Counted from the first letter of the stretch, positions 18,320 through 27,140 are shown. The stretch is DNA of 64,000 nt from Bacillus subtilis (GCA_021733665.1 JAHREI010000002.1:806001-870000); one strand, 5' to 3'. Numbers and translations are program-made. The notes: generated by a model not told the origin, from the letters alone.

Positions 18320-18337
18320 TTGTGATTACAATCACAA
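18320..18337. promoter_or_regulatory. Perfect CRP/FNR-type palindrome upstream of fabF2XL
   Basis: TTGTGATTACAATCACAA is an exact 18-base palindrome containing TGTGA-N6-TCACA, the consensus half-sites of CRP. It lies 135 bases before the fabF2XL start and 21 bases after the acpXL terminator. Which CRP-family regulator binds it is unknown; an alphaproteobacterial FnrN/FixK-type protein would prefer TTGAT-N4-ATCAA. Confidence 0.55.
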
Positions 18338-18472
18338 AACATTGATCGCCGCTTGATGCGGCTTTTGTCATTGATAAGTATGTTTCAGGGATAAATCTGT
18401 CCCTGTCATAATTACACCACTGTAAGATCCTGCCTTCGGGTAAGTTACGACCGGAAATCAAGCGAGCAGCTC

Positions 18473-19636
18473 ATGCATAGCAAAAAAGTTCTCATCACCG
18501 GCATCGGCCTCATCACCTCTCTAGGTGAAGGTGTGGATGCCCATTGGTCTGCCCTCACTTCAGTGGATACGCAGCCGAAGCTCGATACAGAGAACTTCGC
18601 TCCTTACACAGTTCATCCGTTGGGCGAAGTTGACTGGTCTCAGCAGATTCCGAAGCGCTCCGACCAGCGCCAGATGGAAACATGGCAGCGCCTCGGCACC
18701 TATGCGGCAGGTCTTGCCTTGCAGGATGCCGGTATCAAAGAAAACGAAGCGCTTTGCTCGACGATGGATATGATTGTGAGCGCCGGTGGCGGCGAACGCG
18801 ATATCAGCGTCGACACACAAATTCTCGATGCAGGTCGCGGCAATAACCAGCCTGGTTTAATGCTCAACGAAAAGCTCTCGACAGAACTGCGCCCGACGCT
18901 GTTTCTGGCTCAGCTTTCCAACCTTCTTGCCGGTAATATTTCGATTGTTCATAAAGTTACCGGATCATCACGCACATTCATGGGTGAAGAAGGCTCCGGC
19001 ATTTCCGCTGTGGAAACCGCAGCAGCCCGCATCCGTACCGGCCAGAGCACACACGCGCTCGTTGGCGGTTCTTACAATGCGGAACATTTCGACATGCTGC
19101 TCGGCCATGAGCTTGGCGGCTTCCTGAAGTCCGACGGCTGGGCTTCGGTCTGGGCACGTGAAGGCTCACAGGGCGGCGGTATGATCACCGGTTCCGGCGG
19201 CATCTTCCTCGTTCTCGAAGAAGCAGAACACGCCAAAGCCCGTGGTGCTCGCGCCTATGGTGAGATTGCATCCATTTCCAGCGGTCAAATTCGTCGCGGC
19301 AAGGAAGATCTTACCGCAGCTGTTTCAGCACTGATTGAAGACAACAGCTTTGTTGTGACCGGCGCTTCCGGCGCCCATCAGCCGACAGCTGCAGAAAAAG
19401 CAGCTTTGAGTGCTAAAGGTGCCAGCTATCGCGGCGTATCCGGCCTGTTCGGCCATATGCGTGAAGCACAGTTCCCGCTGGCACTCGCACTCGCCGCGCT
19501 CAGCGTCTGGAAAGGCGAAGCTTTTGCTCCGCTTAGTCAAGATGAAACAGCACGCAGCGGTGCACTTGACCGCGCCACAGCACTCACTGTCGGAGCCACA
19601 CGCTCCGAAGGTGCAGCCATTATTGTAAAAGCCTGA
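18473..19636 (+). CDS. fabF2XL: Beta-ketoacyl-ACP synthase-like protein FabF2XL (no active-site Cys)
   Basis: 387 residues with a ketosynthase fold ('KKVLITGIGLITSLGEG' at the start; C-terminal 'GATRSEGAAII'). The active-site motif that reads STACASG in its neighbour is here VTGSSRTF (residues 162-169), with Ser166 where the Cys should be. The first His motif is also altered ('GASGAHQPTAAE' in place of AHGTSTP). A 'GLFGHMREAQFP' segment keeps one His. This resembles the chain-length-factor subunit of ketosynthase pairs, so it probably forms a heterodimer with FabF1XL 12 bases downstream. That is inference. Confidence 0.85.
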   Translation: MHSKKVLITGIGLITSLGEGVDAHWSALTSVDTQPKLDTENFAPYTVHPLGEVDWSQQIPKRSDQRQMETWQRLGTYAAGLALQDAGIKENEALCSTMDMIVSAGGGERDISVDTQILDAGRGNNQPGLMLNEKLSTELRPTLFLAQLSNLLAGNISIVHKVTGSSRTFMGEEGSGISAVETAAARIRTGQSTHALVGGSYNAEHFDMLLGHELGGFLKSDGWASVWAREGSQGGGMITGSGGIFLVLEEAEHAKARGARAYGEIASISSGQIRRGKEDLTAAVSALIEDNSFVVTGASGAHQPTAAEKAALSAKGASYRGVSGLFGHMREAQFPLALALAALSVWKGEAFAPLSQDETARSGALDRATALTVGATRSEGAAIIVKA

Positions 19637-19648
19637 TCGGAGGTCTCC

Positions 19649-20923
19649 ATGTCAAAATTTACCGATCATCTCGGCCGCCCGTTGGTTGCCATTACCGGTG
19701 CCGGTGTTGTTTCCCCGCTGGGAACCGGCAAGGAAGATAACTGGAACGCCCTGACCGGCGGTCAGTCCGGTATTCATGAAATCAACCGCTTCCCGACCGA
19801 AAATCTCAAGACCCGCATCGCCGGTACAGTCGATTTCCTGCCGGAAAGCACTGTCGGCGCATCAGCGCTCTCTGAAAAACTGGCCCGCCTTGCCGGTGAA
19901 GAAGCCATTGCCCAGTCCGGCCTGTCGGTTACAGATTTCGGCGGCCCGCTGTTTCTGGCAGCGCCACCAGTTGAACTGGACTGGAAAAGCCGTTTTGCTC
20001 TGGACGCACTGGTAAAAAATCAGGGTGAGCCAAGCTATCAGCTGCTGCTCGAAGCCTGCCGCAACAATCCGCGTATGGACGAATTCAACACCACACAGTT
20101 CGGCTATATTGCCGAGCGTCTGGCTGATATTTTCGGCACGCGCGGCCTGCCAGTGACTATGTCCACCGCTTGCGCATCCGGTGCGACCGCTATTCAGTCC
20201 GGCGTTGAAGCAATTCGCCGTGGCGAGAGCGACCGTGTTCTGGCCATTGGTACAGACGGTTCTGTTTCCGCTGAAGCGCTGATCCGCTTCTCGTTGCTCT
20301 CCGCTCTGTCTACGCAAAATGACCAACCGCACAAGGCTTCCAAGCCTTTCAGCAAAGACCGTGACGGTTTTGCGATGGCTGAAGGTTCCGGCGCTCTGGT
20401 GATGGAATCGCTGGAAAGCGCCATTGCCCGTGGTGCAAAAATTCTCGGCATTCTCAAAGGTTGCGGCGAAAAAGCGGATGACTTCCACCGTACCCGTTCC
20501 AGCCCTGACGCTTCACCGGCGATCGCCACTGTGCGTGCGGCCTTGGATGATGCCGGTCTGACCATTGATGATATCAGCTATGTCAACGCGCATGGCACCT
20601 CGACACCGGAAAATGACAAGATGGAGTATCACACTCTGTCCTCCGTCTTTGGTGAACGCATCAGCTCTATTCCGGTCTCGTCCAACAAGTCGATGATCGG
20701 TCATACACTGACGGCTGCCGGTGCGATTGAAGCCGTGTTCTCGCTGCTGACCATTCAGACAGGCACACTGCCGCCGACCATCAATTACGACAATCCTGAT
20801 CCGGCAATCGCGCTCGACGTGGTGCCGAATGTAAAACGGGATGCCAATGTCACTGCCATTCTGTCGAATTCTTTCGGCTTTGGCGGTCAGAATGCCAGCC
20901 TCGTGGTTGCAGCGCCGCTTTAA
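19649..20923 (+). CDS. fabF1XL: Beta-ketoacyl-ACP synthase FabF1XL
   Basis: 424 residues, FabF type. It performs the condensation steps that lengthen the acyl chain on AcpXL. The full Cys-His-His set is present: 'STACASGATAI' near residue 172, 'YVNAHGTSTPEND' near residue 313 and 'SNKSMIGHTLTAAGAIEA' near residue 348. It starts 12 bases after fabF2XL behind the ribosome binding site GGAGG. The pairing of one intact and one Cys-less synthase points to a KS/CLF-like complex that sets the C28 length. Confidence 0.93.
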   Translation: MSKFTDHLGRPLVAITGAGVVSPLGTGKEDNWNALTGGQSGIHEINRFPTENLKTRIAGTVDFLPESTVGASALSEKLARLAGEEAIAQSGLSVTDFGGPLFLAAPPVELDWKSRFALDALVKNQGEPSYQLLLEACRNNPRMDEFNTTQFGYIAERLADIFGTRGLPVTMSTACASGATAIQSGVEAIRRGESDRVLAIGTDGSVSAEALIRFSLLSALSTQNDQPHKASKPFSKDRDGFAMAEGSGALVMESLESAIARGAKILGILKGCGEKADDFHRTRSSPDASPAIATVRAALDDAGLTIDDISYVNAHGTSTPENDKMEYHTLSSVFGERISSIPVSSNKSMIGHTLTAAGAIEAVFSLLTIQTGTLPPTINYDNPDPAIALDVVPNVKRDANVTAILSNSFGFGGQNASLVVAAPL

Positions 20924-20978
20924 GCGGCTTTGCGCTCCCCGATCAGGCACTCAAATTTAATAAGGATAGAACTCAAAC

Positions 20979-22007
20979 ATGCGCGCATTACAGCTCCTCG
21001 ATGACCGCCGCTTGGAAATCACCGACATTCCGGCTCCTGAAAAGCCGGGCTTTGGTGAAGTTACCGTCAATATCAAAGCGGTTGCCCTCAACCATATCGA
21101 CGTATGGGGCTGGCGGGGCATGGCTTTTGCCAAACGTAAAATGCCGCTGGTGATCGGCGCAGAAGCCTCAGGTGTTGTCACCGCAATCGGTGAAGGCGTA
21201 TCCAATGTTCTGCCGGGTCAGCTCGTGTCGATCTACGGCGCACGCACCTGTGGCCTGTGTAAAGCCTGCCGTGAAGGCCGCGACAATCTTTGCGAACATG
21301 TTTCCGGTGTTCACGGTTTCCACCTTGACGGTTTCGCCTGTGAAGCTGTTAATCTGCCTGCGCGTCTGCTGGTCGCAGCACCTCCGGGTGTTGATGCTAT
21401 TGGTGCGGCTGTTGCTCCGGTAACTTTTGGTACTGTTGAACACATGCTGTTTGACAATGCCAAGCTGCAGCCGGGTGAAAGCATCCTCATTCAGGCCGGT
21501 GGTTCCGGCATTGGTACTGCTGCTATTCAGCTGGCAAAGAGAATGGGTTGCACCGTTTACACCACGGTCGGCTCCAACGATAAAATCGAAAAAGCCAAAG
21601 CACTTGGTGCAGATCACGTAATCAACTACCGTGAAGACCGCTTTGAAGGCGTAATGCGTAAGCTCACCAAGAAAAAAGGCGTCGACGTGGTATTCGAACA
21701 TGTTGGTGCGGATACTTGGGCTGGCTCCATGCTGTCGCTGAAGCGCGGCGGCCGTCTGGTCACTTGCGGTTCCACATCCGGTGTTTCTACAAACATGAAC
21801 CTGATGATGCTGTTCCAGCAGCAGCTCAAACTGCTCGGCTCCTTCGGTTGCCGCATGGAAAACATGGCCGATGCCATGCAGAAAATGGCACAGGGTCAGG
21901 TCTCTCCGGTGATTGATACTGTGGTTGGTTTTGATCAGATTGACACTGTATTGAAGCGTATGGAAAGCCGTGACGTCTTCGGCAAAATCATTCTGACGAT
22001 TGACTGA
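20979..22007 (+). CDS. adh2XL: Zinc-binding alcohol dehydrogenase/reductase of the VLCFA cluster
   Basis: 342 residues, medium-chain dehydrogenase family. Visible features are a GroES-like N-terminal domain, a four-cysteine structural zinc loop ('CGLCKACREGRDNLC', residues ~90-104) and an NAD(P)-binding motif 'GGSGIGTAAIQLAK' near residue 172. In Rhizobium the same position in the acpXL cluster is held by an alcohol dehydrogenase-like gene whose exact step in long-chain fatty acid formation is unproven; an enoyl reductase role is possible. It is 55 bases after fabF1XL. Confidence 0.88.
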   Translation: MRALQLLDDRRLEITDIPAPEKPGFGEVTVNIKAVALNHIDVWGWRGMAFAKRKMPLVIGAEASGVVTAIGEGVSNVLPGQLVSIYGARTCGLCKACREGRDNLCEHVSGVHGFHLDGFACEAVNLPARLLVAAPPGVDAIGAAVAPVTFGTVEHMLFDNAKLQPGESILIQAGGSGIGTAAIQLAKRMGCTVYTTVGSNDKIEKAKALGADHVINYREDRFEGVMRKLTKKKGVDVVFEHVGADTWAGSMLSLKRGGRLVTCGSTSGVSTNMNLMMLFQQQLKLLGSFGCRMENMADAMQKMAQGQVSPVIDTVVGFDQIDTVLKRMESRDVFGKIILTID

Positions 22008-22095
22008 TCCTCAATTTATCTATGCGGATTATCTTGCAGCGCCCTGTGTTTTGATGCACAGGACGCTGTAACTTTTTAAAGCGAAAGCTCTCTTG

Positions 22096-23019
22096 ATGTT
22101 CAAACTGAAACTCCTTGCGTTCAAATATTGGCAGAAGCTGAAAATTGCCAATTACTGGCTGTGGGCGCAGGCAGTCTTCATTCTGCTGGCATTTTTGCGT
22201 TTATTACCAGCCAAAGCCGCCATCCGTTTTTCTGCGTGGGTTGCACGCAAAATCGGCCCGCTGTCGTCACGTCATAAAGTGGCAACACGCAATCTCGCCA
22301 ATGCCTATCCGGAAAAATCTCCTCAGGAGATTGAAGAAATCGCGCTGGAAATGTGGGACAGCATGGCCCGTCTGCTGGCTGAATATGTGTTTCTCGATGC
22401 GATCTTCGACTTTGATCCGGACGCGAAAGAAAAAGGACTGATCGAAGTCGAAGGCGAAGAGATTTTCCGTCGCCTGCTCGATGAGAAGAAGCCGCATATT
22501 TTCTTCACCGCCCATACCGGTAATTTTGAATTGCTGCCGATTTGCGCTGCAACTTTCGGTCTCAATGTTACAGCGCTCTTCCGCCCGCCGAACAATCCGT
22601 TTATCGCCCGCAAAGTGCTGAAAGCACGGCGTACCAATATGGGGCATCTGGTGCCGTCCAAAGCCGGTGCTGCATGGTCACTGGCTGCCGTGCTGGGACA
22701 AGATGACAATGTAGGCATGCTGGTTGATCAAAAATTCGCCCGTGGCGTGCCAAGTACATTCTTCAATCAGCCGGTTAAGACCAATCCGCTGTTGGCCAAA
22801 CTCGCCCGTCAATATGATTGCGATGTTTATCCAGCACGCTGCATCCGCCTGCCCGGTGGCCGCTATCGTCTGGAGTTGTCGGAACGCATGGAATTACCGC
22901 GCGATGCAAATGGTCAGGTTGATATTGCCGCCACTGCCCAACTACTCAATGATACAGTTGAAGGTTGGGTGCGTGAATATCCGGGACAATGGATGTGGTT
23001 CCACAAACGCTGGGGCTAA
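22096..23019 (+). CDS. lpxXL: Lipid A C28 acyltransferase LpxXL
   Basis: 307 residues, LpxL/HtrB family. It moves the 27-hydroxyoctacosanoyl chain from AcpXL to lipid A at the inner membrane. An N-terminal membrane segment lies near residues 20-38, and the catalytic HX4E motif is 'HTGNFE' near residue 139. 'NVGMLVDQKFARGVPSTFF' is the second conserved block. The start is ATG at 22096 (an overlapping TTG at 22093 is the alternative). It is the last gene of the cluster, 88 bases after the dehydrogenase. Confidence 0.93.
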   Translation: MFKLKLLAFKYWQKLKIANYWLWAQAVFILLAFLRLLPAKAAIRFSAWVARKIGPLSSRHKVATRNLANAYPEKSPQEIEEIALEMWDSMARLLAEYVFLDAIFDFDPDAKEKGLIEVEGEEIFRRLLDEKKPHIFFTAHTGNFELLPICAATFGLNVTALFRPPNNPFIARKVLKARRTNMGHLVPSKAGAAWSLAAVLGQDDNVGMLVDQKFARGVPSTFFNQPVKTNPLLAKLARQYDCDVYPARCIRLPGGRYRLELSERMELPRDANGQVDIAATAQLLNDTVEGWVREYPGQWMWFHKRWG

Positions 23020-23134
23020 TCCGTGACTTTAAACACATGCGACCTCACATAAACTTGTATGGATGCGCATAGCATGCTAACCGCCTGCAAACGGAACTGA
23101 GCCTCGCTCAAAGCTTAGAAATAAGGATCTCCTC

Positions 23135-23812
23135 ATGTCCCGCCCGATTATCATTGCACCTTCTATTCTCGCCTCTGACTTTTCCAAGCTTGGTCAGGAA
23201 ATCAAAGATGTTGTGACCGCCGGTGCAGACTGGATTCATATTGATGTGATGGACGGCCATTTCGTACCGAACATCACTTTCGGTCCGGACGTGGTAAAGG
23301 CAATCCGCTCGCACACAGATGCAGTGTTTGACACCCATTTGATGATTGCACCTTGTGATCCTTATCTGGAAGCATTTGCCAAAGCCGGCTCGGATATCAT
23401 CACCATTCATGCTGAGGCTGGCCCTCACCTGCACCGCTCGCTGCAGGCAATCCGCAACCTCGGCAAAAAAGCCGGTGTCGCGATCAATCCGGGTACTCCT
23501 GCCTCTGTGCTTGAAAATGTGATCGATGACGTTGATCTCATTCTGGCAATGACAGTTAATCCGGGCTTTGGTGGTCAGAAATTCATCACCTCCATGCTGC
23601 CGAAGATTGCGCAGCTCAATGCGCTCATCGGCAACCGCCCGATTGATTTGCAGATTGACGGTGGTGTTACCGCCGAGAATGCCGGTGCTGCGGCTAAAGC
23701 CGGTGCCAATTCTCTGGTGGCCGGTTCCTCCATTTATAAGGCCGGTAATCTTGAAGGTTACCGCACGAATGTCGAGGCAATCCGCAAAGCTGCCGAACAA
23801 GGCCGCGCTTAA
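23135..23812 (+). CDS. rpe: Ribulose-phosphate 3-epimerase
   Basis: 225 residues, a TIM-barrel enzyme of the pentose phosphate pathway that interconverts ribulose 5-phosphate and xylulose 5-phosphate. Motifs are '[11 protein letters not shown]' near residue 7, '[12 protein letters not shown]' near residue 34 with metal-binding His/Asp, '[12 protein letters not shown]' near residue 141 and 'QIDGGV' near residue 172. The ribosome binding site is AAGGAT. A terminator follows. Xylulose phosphate supply also feeds PRPP for the purine genes downstream, though no shared operon is seen. Confidence 0.96.
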   Translation: MSRPIIIAPSILASDFSKLGQEIKDVVTAGADWIHIDVMDGHFVPNITFGPDVVKAIRSHTDAVFDTHLMIAPCDPYLEAFAKAGSDIITIHAEAGPHLHRSLQAIRNLGKKAGVAINPGTPASVLENVIDDVDLILAMTVNPGFGGQKFITSMLPKIAQLNALIGNRPIDLQIDGGVTAENAGAAAKAGANSLVAGSSIYKAGNLEGYRTNVEAIRKAAEQGRA

Positions 23813-23823
23813 TTGAATTCTGA

Positions 23824-23855
23824 CAGGCGGATAGCAATATCCGCCTGAAATTTTT
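23824..23855 (+). terminator. Rho-independent terminator after rpe
   Basis: 10-bp stem CAGGCGGATA/TATCCGCCTG with loop GCAA, then AAATTTTT. Confidence 0.85.
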
Positions 23856-23906
23856 AAAACGACCGGTTCACCGGTTCTCCCGTCTAATACACTTTAGGAA
23901 ACGCAC

Positions 23907-25208
23907 ATGATCCCGCGCTATTCCCGCCCTGAAATGGTTGCCATCTGGTCGCCGGAAACCAAGTTCCGCATCTGGTTTGAGATTGAAGCTCACGCCTGTG
24001 ATGCGCTGGCTGAAATCGGCGTTATCCCGAAAGAATCCGCAAAAACCATCTGGGAAAAAGGCGGCGCGGCGAAATTTGATGTTGCCCGTATTGATGAGAT
24101 CGAAGCTGTCACCAAACATGACGTGATCGCATTCCTCACCCATCTGGCTGAATTTGTCGGTCCTGACAGCCGTTTCATCCATCAGGGCATGACTTCGTCG
24201 GACGTTCTCGACACCTGCTTCAACGTACAGCTGATGCGCGCAAGCGACCTGCTGCTCGCTGATCTCGACAAGCTGCTGGCCGCGCTGAAAACCCGCGCTT
24301 ACGAGCACAAAGACACCATCACCATCGGCCGCAGCCATGGTATCCATGCTGAACCGATCACTTTCGGCGTTAAAATGGCACTGGCTTATGCGGAATTCGA
24401 ACGCTGCCGCGCCCGTCTGGTTGCAGCCCGTGAAGAAATCGCGACCTGCGCCATCTCCGGTGCGGTCGGCACATTCGCCAATATCGACCCGCGCGTTGAA
24501 GAACATGTTGCAAAATCGCTGGGCATGAAAGCCGAGCCGGTTTCAACTCAGGTTATCCCGCGCGACCGTCATGCGATGTATTTCTCGGTTCTGGCGGTTA
24601 TCGCTTCTTCTGTTGAACGTCTGGCTGTTGAAATCCGTCACCTGCAGCGCACAGAAGTGCTGGAAGCGGAAGAATATTTCTCACCGGGTCAGAAGGGTTC
24701 GTCGGCAATGCCGCATAAGCGCAATCCTGTGCTGACAGAAAACCTGACCGGTCTTGCCCGCATGGTTCGCTCCATGGCGCTGCCTGCAATGGAAAACGTA
24801 GCTCTGTGGCATGAGCGCGATATTTCGCATTCTTCCGTTGAGCGCATGATCGGCCCTGATGCGACGATCACACTCGATTTCGCCCTCGCCCGTCTGACCG
24901 GCGTAATCGAAAAGCTGCTTGTTTATCCTGAAAACATGATGAACAACCTGAACAAGTTCCGCGGTCTGGTGCATTCGCAGCGCGTATTGCTGGCTCTCAC
25001 TCAAGCTGGCGTATCCCGTGAAGATTCCTACCGCCTCGTTCAGCGCAATGCGATGAAGGTCTGGGAACAGGGCAAAGACTTCCTCGAAGAACTGCTTGCT
25101 GATGCGGAAGTCCGCGCAGCACTCTCCGAAGAGCAAATCCGCGAGAAGTTTGATCTCGGCTATCATACCAAACACGTTGATACGATTTTCAACCGCGTGT
25201 TTAAGTAA
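23907..25208 (+). CDS. purB: Adenylosuccinate lyase
   Basis: 433 residues. PurB releases fumarate at two purine steps (SAICAR to AICAR and adenylosuccinate to AMP). The superfamily signature 'GSSAMPHKRNP' is near residue 262, 'TSSDVLDT' near residue 96 and the catalytic-base region 'GRSHGIHAEP' near residue 140. The gene has its own leader between two terminators, so it is a single transcription unit. The other purine genes lie 3.5 to 9 kb downstream. Confidence 0.97.
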   Translation: MIPRYSRPEMVAIWSPETKFRIWFEIEAHACDALAEIGVIPKESAKTIWEKGGAAKFDVARIDEIEAVTKHDVIAFLTHLAEFVGPDSRFIHQGMTSSDVLDTCFNVQLMRASDLLLADLDKLLAALKTRAYEHKDTITIGRSHGIHAEPITFGVKMALAYAEFERCRARLVAAREEIATCAISGAVGTFANIDPRVEEHVAKSLGMKAEPVSTQVIPRDRHAMYFSVLAVIASSVERLAVEIRHLQRTEVLEAEEYFSPGQKGSSAMPHKRNPVLTENLTGLARMVRSMALPAMENVALWHERDISHSSVERMIGPDATITLDFALARLTGVIEKLLVYPENMMNNLNKFRGLVHSQRVLLALTQAGVSREDSYRLVQRNAMKVWEQGKDFLEELLADAEVRAALSEEQIREKFDLGYHTKHVDTIFNRVFK

Positions 25209-25226
25209 TCGAGCTTATATTCAAGC

Positions 25227-25270
25227 AATGTAAAAGCCCCGCCTGAAATTTCAGGCGGGGCTTTTACATT
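25227..25270. terminator. Terminator of purB inside a 44-base perfect palindrome
   Basis: The 22 bases at 25227-25248 are the exact reverse complement of 25249-25270. The G+C core GCCCCGCCTGA/TCAGGCGGGGC is followed by TTTTACATT. The palindrome has no unpaired loop bases of its own. Confidence 0.85.
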
Positions 25271-25313
25271 TCAAGGCATTTGTATCTGTATCAAAAAGCG
25301 GCAGACGCCAGCG

Positions 25314-25405
25314 AAAATGGTGATTTGCGAGCATCGGAACGGAGCGTACTGATAGTACGTGAGTACCGAAGCACAGAAAATTGCCATTTGCAGCCAAGTC
25401 GGGCG
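25314..25405. repeat. Dispersed palindromic repeat (family 1), compact copy
   Basis: A long imperfect hairpin. The left arm (GAAAATGGTGATTTGC... to GCGTACT at 25350) pairs with the right arm (AGTACGTGAGTACCG... to TTGCCATTTGCAG) around the apex GTACT-GAT-AGTAC (25346-25358). It ends with GCCAAGTCGGGCG, which is also found at the dgt stop. Both arms recur at 12434-12612. It lies between convergent purB and the VOC-family gene. Confidence 0.7.
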
Positions 25406-25422
25406 ACTTTTAGATCAGATAC

Positions 25423-26229
25423 TCAAACTTTATTGATACGAACTTCATTCCCCCACGGATCATCAATCACGCGCGTTTTTACATCACGCGTATCATTGAT
25501 CTGCACAAAAGACAGACCGCTGCGATCAAGATCACGCTTACCGGCACCAGCGCTTTGCCAGATATTATTGGCAATGTGGTGATGATAACCACCGGAAGAC
25601 AGGAACACAGCTTTTGAGCCATACTTTGCTACGGTATCGAATGCCAGTTCATCATGCCACCAGTCATCCGCAGGCTGAATTTGGCCAACACGCAAATGCA
25701 CGTGGCCGACAACGGTGCCTTCCGGTGCTTTTGTCCATTCAGACGGTGCATTGTTAAGCTCCTGCAAAAGACCATTCACATCCATTGCATCGGTTACCAT
25801 ATGCACCTGATCGCCGTTCCACTGCCATGTCTCCGGCGCACGATCAGTATAAATCTCAATACCATTGCCATCAGGGTCGGTCAGATATACCGCTTCACTC
25901 ACCGCATGGTCGGATGCACCGGCAACCGGCAGCTGTTTATCAATCGCACGTCTGATCCAGCGCGCCAGATCAGCGCGTTCAGGCAACAGAAAGGCGGTGT
26001 GAAACAGACCGGCACTGCGCGGATCTTCCGGTTTCAAAGCCGAAGACTGTTCGATTTCCAGCAATTCCCGTCCGCCTGCGCCAAGAACAATCGAAGAGCC
26101 GCGGCGTGCTATTTCACGCAAGCCGACAATTTCTTCATAATATTGCGCCAGCGTTTCAGCATCACGCGATTTCAAACCGACGCGTTCAACATAGGCAGGA
26201 CGCGTAACTGCAAACGGTAATTTGCTCAT
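25423..26229 (-). CDS. VOC-family ring-cleavage-dioxygenase-like protein (CatE type)
   Basis: 268 residues from the ATG at 26229, with two tandem vicinal-oxygen-chelate modules. Metal-ligand candidates are His in 'GLFHTAFLL' and Glu in 'DPDGNGIEIY' of the first module, and His in 'GHVHLRV', 'GGYHHHIANNIW' and Glu in 'DPWGNEVRI' of the second. The build matches bacterial CatE/YfiE-type catechol 2,3-dioxygenase-like proteins, but glyoxalase-type roles are equally possible. There are no aromatic-catabolism genes next to it. A 40-codon upstream extension lacks family similarity. Confidence 0.8.
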   Translation of the reverse strand: MSKLPFAVTRPAYVERVGLKSRDAETLAQYYEEIVGLREIARRGSSIVLGAGGRELLEIEQSSALKPEDPRSAGLFHTAFLLPERADLARWIRRAIDKQLPVAGASDHAVSEAVYLTDPDGNGIEIYTDRAPETWQWNGDQVHMVTDAMDVNGLLQELNNAPSEWTKAPEGTVVGHVHLRVGQIQPADDWWHDELAFDTVAKYGSKAVFLSSGGYHHHIANNIWQSAGAGKRDLDRSGLSFVQINDTRDVKTRVIDDPWGNEVRINKV

Positions 26230-26546
26230 AATTCTTATTCCTATTCCTGTAGCCGCATCAAATTTGCCGGCAATAACAGGGTAGCGGTTACTTTCAGATA
26301 ACCTATAAATCGCTCGCCGCCAGATAAGTTGCAATACACAGAGCTGCAAACACGCTGTTCATATTTTAAGATACAATGGCCGGATTAAACACAAAACTGT
26401 CCACGGAGATGAAACAGTCTGCACATGGTCTTTAAATCAGCCCTCTGAAGAATAATATGAAAGACAACAAAAATTGCGCTTTCTCTAAAGCTGAGATGCG
26501 CAGAACCAATATTGAATAAACGCTTCAGGCAGAGTAAATCAGGCAT
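26230..26546. other. Intergenic between divergent VOC and hydrolase genes
   Basis: 317 bases, should hold both promoters; I see no gene, repeat or strong hairpin. Confidence 0.5.
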
Positions 26547-27095
26547 ATGAAAGTTAAAGACGCAGACATCCTCATCATCCCCGGCTACACCAATTCCGGT
26601 CCTGACCACTGGCAGACACGCTGGGAGAATAAACTCTCCACCGCCCGCCGTGTGCAGCAGGCCGAATGGTCAAAGCCTGTTCGCGAAGACTGGGTTGCCT
26701 CCCTCATCAAACATGTTGAGGAAGCCACCAAGCCGGTCGTACTGGTCGCGCATTCGCTGGGTGTACCAACAGCTATTCATGCTATTCCGCAAATCAAAGA
26801 CAAGGTCGTCGGCGGCTTTTTCGTTGCGCCACCGGACGTGCTCGATGAAACCATCCGTCCGAAACATTTGATGACCTTCGGCCCTTATCCGCGTGAACGT
26901 CTGCCATTTCCGGCTATCACTATTGCCAGCCGCAATGACCCGTTCTCAAAATATGAAGCGGCGGAAGATATTGCAGCGGCTTGGGGTTCCCTGCTGATTG
27001 ATGCCGGTGAAGCCGGTCATATCAATGCAGAATCCGGACACGGCCCATGGCCGGAAGGTACTATGGTCTTCACCCAGTTTTTGTCGAAACTCTGA
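26547..27095 (+). CDS. RBBP9/YdeN-family alpha/beta hydrolase
   Basis: 182 residues, the short serine-hydrolase fold of the RBBP9/YdeN family. The likely triad is Ser in 'LVAHSLGVPT' near residue 71, Asp in 'ASRNDPFS' near residue 129 and His in 'GHINAESGHGPW' near residue 158. The N-terminal 'IIPGYTNSGPDHWQTRWE' is a family hallmark. The substrate is unknown. The gene stands alone and ends at a bidirectional terminator shared with the aldolase gene. Confidence 0.87.
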   Translation: MKVKDADILIIPGYTNSGPDHWQTRWENKLSTARRVQQAEWSKPVREDWVASLIKHVEEATKPVVLVAHSLGVPTAIHAIPQIKDKVVGGFFVAPPDVLDETIRPKHLMTFGPYPRERLPFPAITIASRNDPFSKYEAAEDIAAAWGSLLIDAGEAGHINAESGHGPWPEGTMVFTQFLSKL

Positions 27096-27098
27096 AAC

Positions 27099-27131
27099 AA
27101 AAAAGCCGTTCATCATGTGAACGGCTTTTTT
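27099..27131. terminator. Bidirectional terminator between the hydrolase and aldolase genes
   Basis: 14-bp stem AAAAAAGCCGTTCA/TGAACGGCTTTTTT with a 5-base loop and T runs on both strands. It serves the two convergent genes. Confidence 0.9.
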
Positions 27132-27140
27132 ACTATCTCT

